Assembly: GCF_007301515.1 (NCBI RefSeq)
Contig: NZ_CP041666.1
Span: 3,100,001-3,164,000, forward strand
Origin: Radiobacillus deserti
GTDB taxonomy: Bacteria; Bacillota; Bacilli; Bacillales; Amphibacillaceae
Length of the DNA: 64,000 bases
Reading direction: 5' to 3'
The notes under the pieces were generated by a model, which searched no databases, was not told where the DNA came from, and worked only from the letters and a program-made list of their open reading frames with translations. The number at the start of each line of letters is the position of its first letter. Positions within the stretch are counted from its first letter, which is position 1. Below, in pieces: positions 23,744 through 32,973 of this stretch. Position numbers and translations under genes: made by a program.

Positions 23744-26700
23744 TTATGCTTCTTTTTTTCTAGTAAATAGCCTTTTTACTTTCTCCGATAGGCCATCCAA
23801 ATACGTATAGACAACCGGTATTAAGAAGAGGGTAAAAATACTAGAAATAGTTAACCCGAAAATAACTGTAATAGCTAGCGGCTGTTGGGTTTCTGCTCCC
23901 TCTCCGTATCCAAGTGCTAATGGAAGCATACCGAGTATGGTCGTTAATGTCGTCATAAGGATAGGACGCATTCTACTTACTCCCGCTTCGAGGATCGCTT
24001 CCTGTCTTTCCATCCCACGCGCTCGAAGAATATTAATGTAATCCACTAACACGATCGCATTGTTCACTACGATACCCGCGAGCATAATTACTCCAATGAA
24101 TGCTGTGATACTTAGGGGCTGACCTGTTATAAATAACCCTCCAAGCACTCCTACAACGGTTGCTGGCATCGAGAACATGATCACAAATGGGGTTAAGAAG
24201 TTCTCAAATTGTATGGCCATGACTGCGTACACGAGGAAAATAGACACGACTAGCGCGACAGCAAGATCTGAGAAGGCCTCGGCCATATCTTGTGCTTCTC
24301 CACCGATGGAGTAGGAATACTCTTCTGGGAACTCCATCTGAGCTAATATTTGCTTCACATCCTCACTGACACTACCTAAGTCACGGTTTAAAAGCTCACT
24401 TGACACATTCACCTGTGGCTGTTGGTTTTCTCTCGTCAGTTCAGCTGGACTTTGTACTTGCTGGAATTCCGCAATCGATTCTAACGGGATATAATCTCCA
24501 TTTGGTGTTTGAATGTTCAAGCCTTCCACATCACTAATCGTATTCCGCGATTCTTCAGGCAAAATCATGTTCACATTTTGATCCTCGCCATTTTCCCGAT
24601 AGCTCATGACGGTTTGACCAGTCATCGCTAACTGAACCTGACTCATCACTTCCTGATAGCTTAAACCATATTGCGCTGCCTTCTCTCGGTCCACTCGGAT
24701 TTCGAGTTCAGGTCTTGTTTCCGAAATAGAGGATTGTGGATTATGAATGCCGTCAATGTCCGAAATCGCATGGACTACTTGATCGGCTAACTCTCTAAGG
24801 ACTTCATGCTCTGGACCTGAAAGTTGAATCTGAATCGGGGTGCCTCCACTAAGGCCACCTCCACTCGCACTAATGGTGATTTCAGCACCCGCGATTGTTT
24901 GAAGGTCTCGATCTAAATCTGCTACCACTTGTTCGGTTGTTTGCTCCCGATCTGCTTGTGGTACGAGCTGGATGGTGTAGGAAGCCTCATTAGTACTTCC
25001 TTGGCCGACTCCTCCAGACATGCTTCCACTACTCGCAACAGTGACATAGTTCGTCTCTATGATATCTTCATACTTTGCTAGCTTCTCATTCACTTGCTCG
25101 GACACTTTTAACGTTTCTTCTTGTGTTGTGCCTTCCGCTGTTCGTACAGATACTGTAATCTGGCCTTGATCTCCCTCCGGAATAAAAGCTGTTCCGATTA
25201 ATGGGGTTAGCGCGAGGCTCCCAGCAATCGCTAAGATAGTCACAAGTATGGTTGACTTTCTAAAGACTAGTATTTTTTTCAAAGCTGCTCGATATCGGTT
25301 GTTAAACGCTGTCAGGAAACGATCGAACCAATATCTCCGTCCGTTCTCTTTCATCGCCTTTGTCAAGAGCTTGGACGAAAGCATCGGAACTAGTGTTACT
25401 GCGACTACTAAGGATGCGATTAACGAAAACGTAACGGTTAGAGCTAGTGGTGTAAATAATTCAGATGCAATTCCCTCTACAAACACAATGGGCAAAAATA
25501 CCACTAATGTGGTCGTAGTAGAAGCGATAACCGCTGGCGCTAGCTCAGAAGCACCTTTCTTGGCAGACTCAATGACGCTGTATCCTTGCTGGCGGTAGGA
25601 AATGATATTTTCCAAAATAACAATGGAACTGTCCACCATCATTCCAATTCCTAGTGCAAGCCCACCCATCGTAAGGACGTTCAACGTTTCTCCTGTAAAG
25701 TATAAAAGGACAAACGTAGAGATAATCGCTATAGGAATCGAAAATCCTACGACTAATGTGGCGCGTACACTTTTTAGGAACAGTAGTAGAATAAGTAATG
25801 CGAAAAATCCGCCAATGACCATATTTTGAACGACCGACTTAATGGAAGAGGTGATGAAGGTGGACGTATCTAGAACAACATCTACATTTACTCCTTCAGG
25901 TAAATCTTTTTTTAGCTCACCAATGGAAGTCTTAATGTGATTGGAAACTTCGACTGTATTCCCATCTGTCTGTTTCATAATAGGAAGAACAACCGCGGAC
26001 TCTCCATTTACTTTTGTGACCCCTGATTGATCAAACGTTTCTTTTACTTTTGCTACGTCTTCCACATGTACTGTCGCACCTTGTGGCGTTTGTACAATCG
26101 TTTGAGCAATATCGTCTACCGAGTCGAATGTGCCCGCAATCCGGACTTGTAACTCTTTATTTCCTTTCGTTACAACACCTGCTGATCCTGATGTATTCGC
26201 GCCTTGTAGTGCTTGCATGATCATCTGTGATTGTAATCCGAGCTGTTTCATTTTTGCTTGATCTAGTTCTAACTCGATGACTCGCTCTCTTCCACCCTCA
26301 ACGGAGACAGAAGCAACCCCACTTTGTCTTTCAAATTGAGGAACAATACGGTCATTCGCTAGTCCTTGTAGTTGCTCAAGATTATCTCCAGTTAATCCAA
26401 CCCACATGACAGGAAATTGCTGTGGGTTAAAGCGAAGGACACTCGGATCTCCAGCAGATTCTGGTAGCATTCCTCTTACCTGGTCAACACTTTCCCGAAC
26501 CTCAAGCAGTGCATTATCCAGGTTCGTTCCCGTATCAAACATCATAATCACGAGCGATGCCCCTGATTGAGATTGGGTTTGAATCGTGTCGATGCCTTCA
26601 ATAGAACTTACAGCAGATTCAATCGGTTGACTCACCTGCTTTTCCACTTCGGTTGGTGCTGCATCGGGATAGTTCGTTGCAACAACCGCAATGGGTAGAT

Positions 26701-26821
26701 CAATTTCCGGAAATAAGTCAATCGTTAAATTTCGTAAGGACATCGCACCTAATGCTAAAATAGCTAGTACAATCATGATTACACCAACAGGACGTTTGAC
26801 GGAGGTTTCAACGATTTTCAC
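23744..26821 (-). CDS. RND-family efflux transporter (SwrC/AcrB-like)
   Basis: A 1025-residue RND pump with the duplicated layout: TM1 at the N-terminus, a porter domain (residues 30-325), six TMs (about 330-530), a second porter domain (560-830) and six TMs (840-1010). MGGLALGIGMMVDSSIVIL, with the proton-relay aspartates in the TM4 region, and the paired repeat IMLAGIVVNNAIVLVDYIN are present. In B. subtilis the homolog SwrC gives surfactin self-resistance. The GTG start overlaps the adaptor gene stop by four bases (GTGA), so the pair is coupled. Substrate unknown. Confidence 0.9.
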   Translation of the reverse strand: MKIVETSVKRPVGVIMIVLAILALGAMSLRNLTIDLFPEIDLPIAVVATNYPDAAPTEVEKQVSQPIESAVSSIEGIDTIQTQSQSGASLVIMMFDTGTNLDNALLEVRESVDQVRGMLPESAGDPSVLRFNPQQFPVMWVGLTGDNLEQLQGLANDRIVPQFERQSGVASVSVEGGRERVIELELDQAKMKQLGLQSQMIMQALQGANTSGSAGVVTKGNKELQVRIAGTFDSVDDIAQTIVQTPQGATVHVEDVAKVKETFDQSGVTKVNGESAVVLPIMKQTDGNTVEVSNHIKTSIGELKKDLPEGVNVDVVLDTSTFITSSIKSVVQNMVIGGFFALLILLLFLKSVRATLVVGFSIPIAIISTFVLLYFTGETLNVLTMGGLALGIGMMVDSSIVILENIISYRQQGYSVIESAKKGASELAPAVIASTTTTLVVFLPIVFVEGIASELFTPLALTVTFSLIASLVVAVTLVPMLSSKLLTKAMKENGRRYWFDRFLTAFNNRYRAALKKILVFRKSTILVTILAIAGSLALTPLIGTAFIPEGDQGQITVSVRTAEGTTQEETLKVSEQVNEKLAKYEDIIETNYVTVASSGSMSGGVGQGSTNEASYTIQLVPQADREQTTEQVVADLDRDLQTIAGAEITISASGGGLSGGTPIQIQLSGPEHEVLRELADQVVHAISDIDGIHNPQSSISETRPELEIRVDREKAAQYGLSYQEVMSQVQLAMTGQTVMSYRENGEDQNVNMILPEESRNTISDVEGLNIQTPNGDYIPLESIAEFQQVQSPAELTRENQQPQVNVSSELLNRDLGSVSEDVKQILAQMEFPEEYSYSIGGEAQDMAEAFSDLAVALVVSIFLVYAVMAIQFENFLTPFVIMFSMPATVVGVLGGLFITGQPLSITAFIGVIMLAGIVVNNAIVLVDYINILRARGMERQEAILEAGVSRMRPILMTTLTTILGMLPLALGYGEGAETQQPLAITVIFGLTISSIFTLFLIPVVYTYLDGLSEKVKRLFTRKKEA

Positions 26822-27678
26822 GATGCATCCTCCTCTTGGATTGTCACTTCTTTCCCATCCGATAGAACGAGCTGACCTTTTACGACGACTTGGTCGCCCT
26901 CTTGGATGTCACCTTCCACTGCTGTTTTATCTGTTAACGAACGAAGGACGTTCACTTCGGTTTGAATCGCCTTGTCCTCTTTAATGATATAGACGTAAGT
27001 AGAACCGCCTTCTTCCACTAATGCCTCTGTCGGAATAACGAGTCCCTCTGATACTTCCTCTTCTGTTACTCGCATGATAGCTGTCATGCCTGGAAGAACG
27101 TCCTCAGCTGGATCCTGCAGAGTTGCCTCCACCTCATAAAGGCTTGTTTGCTGATTGGGAACGGAAGACACGTAATCCACCGTTGCTGTTGCTTCTTTTT
27201 CATTCACGATAACCGGTACTTCTTCTAGATCGTTAAATAGCTGTCTAGTTTCGGGCGTTACCCCTACTTGGATATGTAAACTGCTTAATTCACTAATCGT
27301 TGCAAAGGGTTCCGTGTTGGAGACCACTCCGCCTTCTGAGGCATTCAAAGACGTAATCTGTCCAGCTATTGTCGCGTCTACCTCGATCTCACCGGTATTC
27401 GGAGAAGTGATGGAAATAATCGTATCGCCTTCCTCTACCGTTTGTCCTTTTTCCACATGAACCTCTGTGACTTCCCCTGCTACAGGAGCTATAACAGGTA
27501 CCGAGGATTTAGGTGTTGTTTTGCCATATATAGATTTTTCAACCGTTAATGTTTCTTTTGTCACTTCATCCACTTGTACTGCAACAGGTACTTCTTCCGC
27601 GTTTTCATCTTCCGCTTGATTAGAGCATCCTATTAATGCTGCAGAAATAAAGACAAGGATAAAGAAGATCTTTTTCAT
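26818..27678 (-). CDS. RND periplasmic-adaptor-type lipoprotein (HlyD/MFP family)
   Basis: A 286-residue lipoprotein (lipobox ALIGC, Cys18). It has a lipoyl half-motif around PVAGEVTEVHVEKGQTVEEGD, then GQITSLNASEGGVV, a beta-barrel region and a C-terminal membrane-proximal domain ending GDQVVVKGQLVLSDGKEV. It has no long coiled hairpin, as usual in Gram-positive partners of SwrC-type pumps. It is the first gene of the operon, with GGAGGAC before the ATG and a clear promoter upstream. Confidence 0.85.
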   Translation of the reverse strand: MKKIFFILVFISAALIGCSNQAEDENAEEVPVAVQVDEVTKETLTVEKSIYGKTTPKSSVPVIAPVAGEVTEVHVEKGQTVEEGDTIISITSPNTGEIEVDATIAGQITSLNASEGGVVSNTEPFATISELSSLHIQVGVTPETRQLFNDLEEVPVIVNEKEATATVDYVSSVPNQQTSLYEVEATLQDPAEDVLPGMTAIMRVTEEEVSEGLVIPTEALVEEGGSTYVYIIKEDKAIQTEVNVLRSLTDKTAVEGDIQEGDQVVVKGQLVLSDGKEVTIQEEDAS

Positions 27679-27728
27679 TTCTTGTCCTCCTTTGATTAAA
27701 ATATCCCCATTATCTGTTTAATACGTTA

Positions 27729-27757
27729 ACTATATCGTCTAATCGGACGAAATCCAA
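27729..27757 (-). promoter_or_regulatory. Promoter of the RND efflux operon with an internal inverted repeat
   Basis: On the minus strand TTGGAT (27752-27757), 17 bases and TATAGT (27729-27734). The spacer contains the imperfect palindrome CGTCCGATTAGACG, a plausible repressor site between -35 and -10. Confidence 0.6.
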
Positions 27758-27770
27758 ATTATTGAACACG

Positions 27771-27795
27771 AAAAACCCTGCTCATTTGAGCAGGG
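27771..27795 (-). terminator. Terminator of the acidic lipoprotein gene
   Basis: CCCTGCTC (27776-27783) pairs with GAGCAGGG (27788-27795); five Ts follow on the minus strand. Confidence 0.85.
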
Positions 27796-27803
27796 CCTTT
27801 GGT

Positions 27804-28196
27804 TTACTGGTCTTCGTCTTTGTTTTCATCCATGGTATCGGTGTTTTCATCTGTTGGACCAGTTTGTCCACCTTCACCGTTGGCATCTGTACCATTATTT
27901 TCGGTTTGGCCATTCTCACCATTTTGATTTTGGTTATTCTCACCATTCTGGCCGTTTTCACCATTTTCGCCATCCATTAGATCGTTGGTTTCTTCTTGAA
28001 TTTCATCCCCAGCGTCATTAGCTTTGTCTTCAAGCTCATCTACTGGACCTTCTGTATCTCCGTTGTTTTCGCCACCGTCTTGTTCCAGTGGAGCTTCTTC
28101 GTCTTCTGGAGGTGGTGTCTCGTTACCTCCACAAGCAGCGACTAATGAAAGAGCAAGAGCAGGAGCAGTAAGTTTAATTAACCAATTCGTTTTCAT
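27804..28196 (-). CDS. Acidic low-complexity lipoprotein
   Basis: A 130-residue exported protein. It has a lipoprotein signal with lipobox LVAAC (Cys22), then an extremely acidic and Asn/Gly/Gln-rich body with repeats of NGEN/NGQN near residues 75-100 and an ending DENKDEDQ. No folded domain is recognised. Such surface tails may act as spacers or bind cations. AAAGGAGG precedes the ATG, and its own terminator follows, so it is monocistronic. Confidence 0.75.
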   Translation of the reverse strand: MKTNWLIKLTAPALALSLVAACGGNETPPPEDEEAPLEQDGGENNGDTEGPVDELEDKANDAGDEIQEETNDLMDGENGENGQNGENNQNQNGENGQTENNGTDANGEGGQTGPTDENTDTMDENKDEDQ

Positions 28197-28340
28197 TCGT
28201 AAGTCCTCCTTTACTTTTGTTCCATATTAGCTTTCCCAGGTAATATAGATAACTTGCAATCAACATACATTTCCAACCCGACTTGGGTAAACCGTTAATA
28301 CGGTCCCTTTTAGGCTTCTACAGGACGAAGAAAATATACA

Positions 28341-28368
28341 AAAAAAGAAGCGATTCATCGGAATCGCT
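28341..28368 (-). terminator. Terminator of fabZ
   Basis: AGCGATTC (28349-28356), ATCG loop, GAATCGCT (28361-28368); the minus strand continues TCTTTTTT. Confidence 0.85.
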
Positions 28369-28373
28369 CCTAA

Positions 28374-28796
28374 CTATTTTATAGCAAATGTAATTTCAGC
28401 CTCACAAGCCAGCTCTCCATCCACTGTCGCAACCGCTTTTCCTTTTCCAACTGGACCTTTCACGCGGATAATTTCCACTTCCAGCTTCAGTTGATCACCT
28501 GGTTTTACCTGTCTCTTAAAGCGACATTTATCAAGACCAGCAAGAAATCCAATTTTCCCTCTGTTTTCATCTTTATGTAAAATGACAACCGCACCAACCT
28601 GAGCCAAAGCTTCCACAATCAGAACCCCAGGCATTACAGGATAATCAGGAAAATGTCCTTGAAAAAATGGCTCATTAACCGTAACATTTTTTATCCCCAC
28701 AATCCGTGTACCCTCTTCAAATTCGATAATCTTGTCCACTAATAAAAATGGATATCGGTGGGGGATAATATCTTTAATTTCTTGGATATCAAACAT
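28374..28796 (-). CDS. fabZ: 3-hydroxyacyl-[acyl-carrier-protein] dehydratase FabZ
   Basis: A 140-residue hot-dog fold dehydratase of fatty acid synthesis. The starting IPHRYPFLLVDKI, catalytic histidine in FFQGHFPDYPVMPGVL and catalytic glutamate in LIVEALAQVGA are all present, and the length is typical (about 141). It removes water from 3-hydroxyacyl-ACP. It is the last gene of the conserved mbl-flhO-flhP-fabZ order found in Bacillus. GGGGC lies before the ATG, and its own terminator follows. Confidence 0.95.
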   Translation of the reverse strand: MFDIQEIKDIIPHRYPFLLVDKIIEFEEGTRIVGIKNVTVNEPFFQGHFPDYPVMPGVLIVEALAQVGAVVILHKDENRGKIGFLAGLDKCRFKRQVKPGDQLKLEVEIIRVKGPVGKGKAVATVDGELACEAEITFAIK

Positions 28797-28890
28797 ATGT
28801 AAAAAGCCCCTTTCAAATTGTCTTTTGTAAGTATATCAAAAGTCGAGTTGCTGAGCCATTTTTTATTGGCTTCGGCGTTGTTTATTATTT

Positions 28891-29052
28891 ATTAACATTC
28901 AGCGAGTTTATTCACATTTATGGTGGATTTACTAACGTTCGCGCAGATGCCCGGGCAGGATACTTTCAAAAATCGGGGAAATACTTTCAGCCATGCGAGG
29001 TTTACTTGCAATTTTGGCCAAGATACTTTTATTTTCGGCCAGAATACTTTCA
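28891..29052. repeat. Phased array 2: ATACTTTCA about every 21 bp
   Basis: ATACTTTCA-like units start at 28960, 28981, 29001 (TTTACTTGCA), 29023 (ATACTTTTA) and 29044, with spacings 21, 20, 22 and 21. Weaker units (TTAACATTC at 28892, ATTCACATT at 28910, CTAACGTTC at 28932) extend it leftward. It fills the gap between the terminator at 29132 and the fabZ start. No gene is seen in the gap. Confidence 0.75.
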
Positions 29053-29131
29053 TATCGCTCAGGCAGGGCATCGTGCATCGAATTTTTACATCTTGGCCAG
29101 AAATCGCACTAAGCGCCCACCTTCCGCACCC

Positions 29132-29160
29132 AAAAAAGAGCACATCACATGTGCTCTTTT
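29132..29160 (-). terminator. Terminator of the flhOP-linked operon
   Basis: AAAAGAGCACAT (29134-29145) pairs with ATGTGCTCTTTT (29149-29160), overlapping the stop codon of the EpuA-like gene. Confidence 0.85.
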
Positions 29161-29498
29161 CAATCCGGATTTCCGGTTACTATATTTTTTATATGCTTCC
29201 ATGTATCGAACTCCAGTACATCGGTTGCTTTTCCGTCACCAATGACGCCGTAACCTAGCATGAGTCCTAAAATCAGGGCGAGGAAACAGAGAATGGCAAC
29301 AACGATGATTCGTAACCATATTGGGAATACTCGGCGTTTTAAGGGTTTGCCTCTTAGCTTTTCTTCTTTTCTGTCTGTCTTTTGTTCTTGGTCTTCGGCT
29401 TTTTCTGCTTTTCGTTGTTGTCGTTCTAGTTTCTTTTCTTCTTTTTGAAGCCTCTTTTGCTCGCGACGAGTTTTTTGCTCACTTACGGTTTCTGGCAT
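29160..29498 (-). CDS. EpuA-like membrane protein (annotated as DNA-directed RNA polymerase subunit beta family)
   Basis: A 112-residue protein with a highly charged, Lys/Glu-rich N-terminal half (about residues 8-55, likely helical), a basic stretch, one membrane helix (IVVAILCFLALILGLMLGYG) and a short outer tail (DVLEFDTWKHI). The pattern matches the EpuA family (often misnamed RNA polymerase beta subunit), found beside mbl/flhOP in bacilli. Function unknown. It follows flhP closely and is terminated just after its stop. Confidence 0.75.
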   Translation of the reverse strand: MPETVSEQKTRREQKRLQKEEKKLERQQRKAEKAEDQEQKTDRKEEKLRGKPLKRRVFPIWLRIIVVAILCFLALILGLMLGYGVIGDGKATDVLEFDTWKHIKNIVTGNPD

Positions 29499-29535
29499 GC
29501 TTGATGACTCCTTACCTCATTCATTTCCTAATGGA

Positions 29536-30357
29536 TTAACGTAATTGGTTCACTAATCCCATCATTTGATCGTTCGTGGAAATAGATCGTGCATTCAATT
29601 GATAAGCTCTTTGCGTTACCATAAGCTCTGTCATTTGGTTTGCTAAATCTACATTCGAAGATTCCAAAGCTCCACTCTTCACCTGTATATCTGCAGGGTT
29701 TAGTTCTTGTACGATTTCAGCTGGATTAATTCCAGCATTATCGGGCAATCTAAAATTGTTATCTCCTGAAGCCTCTAATACACGAGGGTTATTAATTTGT
29801 ACGATTGCTAGCTGGTCCTCAATTTGTGTTTGGCCATTGCGTGTTACTTGAATTTGTCCGGTACTAGTAATTTCAATTCCATCAAAACCAGCCTGAAGCA
29901 AGATGGGTCCGTCTTGTCCAACGATAGGCTGTCCATCTTGATTCGTTAACATAACTTGCGTGTCATTAATTGGACTCAAGTAGAATGCACCAGAGCGTGT
30001 GAAGCGTGTTTCTGTAGCTCCACCTTCCGTAACACTGACCTGGAACCATTGACTGTCATTCAAAAGTGCAACGTCTAGACCTCGACCAGTGGTTTGAACA
30101 GCCCCTGCTTGCAGATTTGTATTCGTATGTCCAAGCGCTGCACCAGACCCAATCCGGATTCCATCAGGAGTTAGTCGACCTTGTGCGTTGGCAGGAGCAT
30201 TGAGGTTGTCGATTTGTTGAAATAGTAACGATTGAAAGTCCGCTTGACGGCTTTTATAGCCCGCAGTGTTTGCATTTGCCATGTTATGTCCAATTAGGTC
30301 TAGTTTCTTTTGAAGCTGACCCATTGTAACAGAGGCTTGGTATCCTACTCTACTCAT
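29536..30357 (-). CDS. flhP: Flagellar hook-basal body protein FlhP (FlgG family)
   Basis: A 273-residue rod/hook protein. The N-terminal heptad region (LDLIGHNMANANTAGYKSRQ) and C-terminal region (SSNVDLANQMTELMVTQRAY) are the paired family ends. The middle carries FTRSGAFYLSP. It is exported by the flagellar type III system and joins rod and hook. It lies 12 bases after flhO. GGAGGAG precedes the ATG. Confidence 0.92.
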   Translation of the reverse strand: MSRVGYQASVTMGQLQKKLDLIGHNMANANTAGYKSRQADFQSLLFQQIDNLNAPANAQGRLTPDGIRIGSGAALGHTNTNLQAGAVQTTGRGLDVALLNDSQWFQVSVTEGGATETRFTRSGAFYLSPINDTQVMLTNQDGQPIVGQDGPILLQAGFDGIEITSTGQIQVTRNGQTQIEDQLAIVQINNPRVLEASGDNNFRLPDNAGINPAEIVQELNPADIQVKSGALESSNVDLANQMTELMVTQRAYQLNARSISTNDQMMGLVNQLR

Positions 30358-30369
30358 TTATGCTCCTCC

Positions 30370-31188
30370 TTATCTAATCTTCCCGATTTGATTCACAGCT
30401 CGGTCCATACTTTCATCATATGCTTTCAAAACTTTTTGATTCGCTTCAAATAATCGATAGGCAGACATCATTTCTGTTGCAGTCTGAGCCATATCTACGT
30501 TAGAACCTTCCAAATATCCTTGTTGAACGGAAAACGTGATGCCAGCTTGGCCACGTGCATCCGCCAATTCTGCACCTTCTACTCGATAGAGCCCTTCGCC
30601 TTCCTTAATCAAGTCATTCACATTAGCTGTATAAGCTACACCTAGTGGAATGTTCTGATTCGGGAGTTGGAGAGTTCCCTGACCAGTCACAGTAAACTCT
30701 ACCCCATCTGTCTCGATTCGGTTACCCGCTTGGTCCAACACATAATAGCCTTGGTTTGTTACGAGGTAGCCATCTGCATCTACGGTAAAGTTCCCGTTTC
30801 TCGTGTAACGAACTTCTCCCTCAGGATTTTGCACTTCGAAAAAAATACCACCTGTTTCATCTGGCATGTTTCCATCCACAAGTGCCATATCGGTTGACAT
30901 AGATGTTTGCTTTAAACTACCTTGTGAAAAATCGGAGATATTTTCTTGTACGTAAACTCCTGTACTAATCGAACCAATTTGAGCGTTCATCGGCACATTA
31001 AAATTGCGTGATACTGGCAGTTTTTCCGATTCCATTCGCTGTATTAACATTTCCGGGAAGGAACGTAATGAACTTTGATCTTGTTTATATCCTGGTGTCA
31101 GTGCATTTGCAATATTATTTGACAAAGTCTCTTGTCTGCGTTGTTGGGCAATCATTCCAGATGCTGCAGTGTAGAAGCCTCTTAACAA
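30370..31188 (-). CDS. flhO: Flagellar basal body protein FlhO (FlgF/FlgG family)
   Basis: A 272-residue FlgF-like protein: GFYTAASGMIAQQRRQETLS, NNIANALTPGYKQD at the start and EGSNVDMAQTATEMMSAYRL at the end. It starts with TTG after GAGGAGG. It is directly followed by flhP and preceded by mbl, the B. subtilis order. Export is through the flagellar apparatus; no Sec signal is seen. Confidence 0.92.
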   Translation of the reverse strand: MLRGFYTAASGMIAQQRRQETLSNNIANALTPGYKQDQSSLRSFPEMLIQRMESEKLPVSRNFNVPMNAQIGSISTGVYVQENISDFSQGSLKQTSMSTDMALVDGNMPDETGGIFFEVQNPEGEVRYTRNGNFTVDADGYLVTNQGYYVLDQAGNRIETDGVEFTVTGQGTLQLPNQNIPLGVAYTANVNDLIKEGEGLYRVEGAELADARGQAGITFSVQQGYLEGSNVDMAQTATEMMSAYRLFEANQKVLKAYDESMDRAVNQIGKIR

Positions 31189-31280
31189 GACTTTTCCTCC
31201 TCTTTTTCACATTTTTTGGGACGTGTGCAGTTAATTCCTCGAATTAGCTGCTCCATTAACCTACAATTTTCGCAATAGGG

Positions 31281-32282
31281 TTAAACGATACTGCGACGTT
31301 CAATTTTATCGATGTTATCAAGCATGATGCCTGTGCCTTTTGCTACACAATTCATTGGCTCTTCTGCTAGTAAAACAGGAACCTTCAATTCCTCTGCTAG
31401 CAATTGATCTAATCCGTTTAGTAACGCTCCACCACCAGTTAAAATAACACCACGGTCAATGATGTCCGCAGAAAGTTCTGGCGGGGTTTGTTCTAATACG
31501 GTTTTTGCTGCTTGAACGATAAGCGCAACCGATTCACGTAATGCTTCTTCAATTTCATCAGAGCGAACCGTAATCGTACGTGGAAGGCCTGTCACCATAT
31601 CACGACCACGAATGTCGATTGCTTCATCTCTTGCACCAGGGAAAACAGTCGCAACATTAATCTTAATATCTTCTGCTGTGCGTTCCCCAATCAATAATTT
31701 ATATTTACGTTTTACGTAGTTTAAAATTTCAGCGTCAAATTTATCTCCAGCCATTTTTATAGATTGCGCTGTTACGATGTCACCCATGGATAAAACCGCA
31801 ACATCCGTAGTTCCACCACCGATATCCACGACCATATTACCACTCGGTTGGAAGATGTCCATTCCTGCACCAATTGCTGCAACCTTTGGCTCTTCTTCTA
31901 AGTACACTTTTTTGCCACCAGATTTTTCAGCAGCTTCTTTAATTGCTTTTTGTTCCACTTTTGTTATATTGGTAGGACAACAAATTAGCATACGAGGCTT
32001 TGATAAAAATCCACGCACATTAATTTTGTTGATGAAATATTTAAGCATAGCCTCAGTTACGTCAAAATCAGCAATAACGCCATCTTTTAACGGACGAATT
32101 GCTTCGATATTTCCAGGAGTACGTCCAACCATTTTACGGGCTGCATCGCCAACCTCCAACACCTTTCCTGTTGTGCGATCCATCGCCACGACGGATGGTT
32201 CGTTTAGCACGATTCCTTTACCTTTAACATGTATAAGAACGTTTGCTGTTCCTAGATCTATTCCGATATCTCGAGAAAACAT
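31281..32282 (-). CDS. mbl: MreB-like cytoskeletal ATPase Mbl
   Basis: A 333-residue actin-fold protein: FSRDIGIDLGTANVLIHVKG (phosphate 1), MVVDIGGGTTDVAVLSMGD (phosphate 2) and ILTGGGALLNGLDQLL (adenosine site). The length equals B. subtilis Mbl. It forms membrane-bound filaments that guide cell-wall synthesis. The ATG at 32282 was chosen because it matches the family start and GGGAGG lies upstream; a longer in-frame extension is not credible. It precedes flhO and follows spoIIID, as in Bacillus. Confidence 0.95.
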   Translation of the reverse strand: MFSRDIGIDLGTANVLIHVKGKGIVLNEPSVVAMDRTTGKVLEVGDAARKMVGRTPGNIEAIRPLKDGVIADFDVTEAMLKYFINKINVRGFLSKPRMLICCPTNITKVEQKAIKEAAEKSGGKKVYLEEEPKVAAIGAGMDIFQPSGNMVVDIGGGTTDVAVLSMGDIVTAQSIKMAGDKFDAEILNYVKRKYKLLIGERTAEDIKINVATVFPGARDEAIDIRGRDMVTGLPRTITVRSDEIEEALRESVALIVQAAKTVLEQTPPELSADIIDRGVILTGGGALLNGLDQLLAEELKVPVLLAEEPMNCVAKGTGIMLDNIDKIERRSIV

Positions 32283-32448
32283 GGATTCATAATCCTCCCT
32301 ACTCCAATTTGTTGCGTCGTATCCGTCCTTGAACACAATGCTACTAATTATATAGTTTATCACAATTTTTTCATATTAGTTAGTGGAATCTGAAAAAAGT
32401 CGGAACTTGTAAAAATTGGCGGAAAAACCTAGAGGATTTTTGGGATAG
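32283..32448. other. Leader/promoter region of mbl
   Basis: AT-rich sequence between the spoIIID-side terminator and mbl. A TATAAT (minus strand, within CTATATAATTAG near 32345) may be the -10 of mbl, but no good -35 is visible. Nothing else is seen here. Confidence 0.35.
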
Positions 32449-32488
32449 AAAAAACAAAAAGGCTTTCGTCATGTGTGAGACGAGAGCC
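32449..32488 (-). terminator. Terminator between spoIIID and mbl
   Basis: On the minus strand GGCTCTCGTC pairs with GACGAAAGCC (32461-32488), followed by TTTTTGTTTTTT. A second, weaker stem (TAGGC/GCCTA, 32630-32660) lies nearer the spoIIID stop. The 180 bases between hold no gene that I can see. Confidence 0.85.
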
Positions 32489-32668
32489 ATGTTTGTCTTG
32501 CATTGGAGGGTTATTAAGCAACAGCGTCCAGTAACTCGAGGACTTCCTTCAATTATGTACAATTCTTGTTCGACAAAGTCGAATTTTAACTACGTTTTCC
32601 TATCCAGTTCGTACAATCTTGAAAAAAGCAACTAGTAGGCTTTCGTTATGGACGCCTATGCTTGTTCC

Positions 32669-32956
32669 TCAACCAACTGGTTCAGCTGGTTCTTCTGGTT
32701 CTACCTGTGTATTTAAACTGTATTTCAATTTGGTTGCTTCTCCGCCTCTTAAATGACGAATTGCTTTATGATGATCGAGGATATGTTTTACTTCAGCAGC
32801 TAATTCGGGGTTAATGTTAGGTAGTCTTTCCGTTAAATCTTTGTGGACCGTACTTTTGGAAACACCGAATTCTTTTGCAATAACACGAACTGTTTTTTTC
32901 GTTTCCACGAGATGCCGTCCGATCCTGATTGTTCTCTCTTTGATGTAGTCGTGCAC
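32669..32956 (-). CDS. spoIIID: Sporulation transcription factor SpoIIID
   Basis: A 95-residue DNA-binding protein nearly identical in pattern to Bacillus SpoIIID: MHDYIKERTIRIGRHLVETK, then the HTH VRVIAKEFGVSKSTVHKDLT and a basic C-terminal helix (HHKAIRHLRGGEATKLKY). It controls mother-cell genes with sigma-E. The start is GTG with GGGAGG eight bases before it. A sigma-E-like promoter lies upstream. Confidence 0.97.
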   Translation of the reverse strand: MHDYIKERTIRIGRHLVETKKTVRVIAKEFGVSKSTVHKDLTERLPNINPELAAEVKHILDHHKAIRHLRGGEATKLKYSLNTQVEPEEPAEPVG

Positions 32957-32973
32957 ACCACTCGCCTCCCTGA

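Noticed and set aside
25248..25829. Plus-strand open frames opposite the RND efflux gene
   Set aside because: They lie fully antisense to a well-supported 1025-residue transporter, have no ribosome binding sites and their composition mirrors the antisense of membrane helices.
31777..32292. A 171-codon plus-strand frame opposite mbl
   Set aside because: It is the shadow of the highly conserved mbl gene; no ribosome binding site or family pattern is present.
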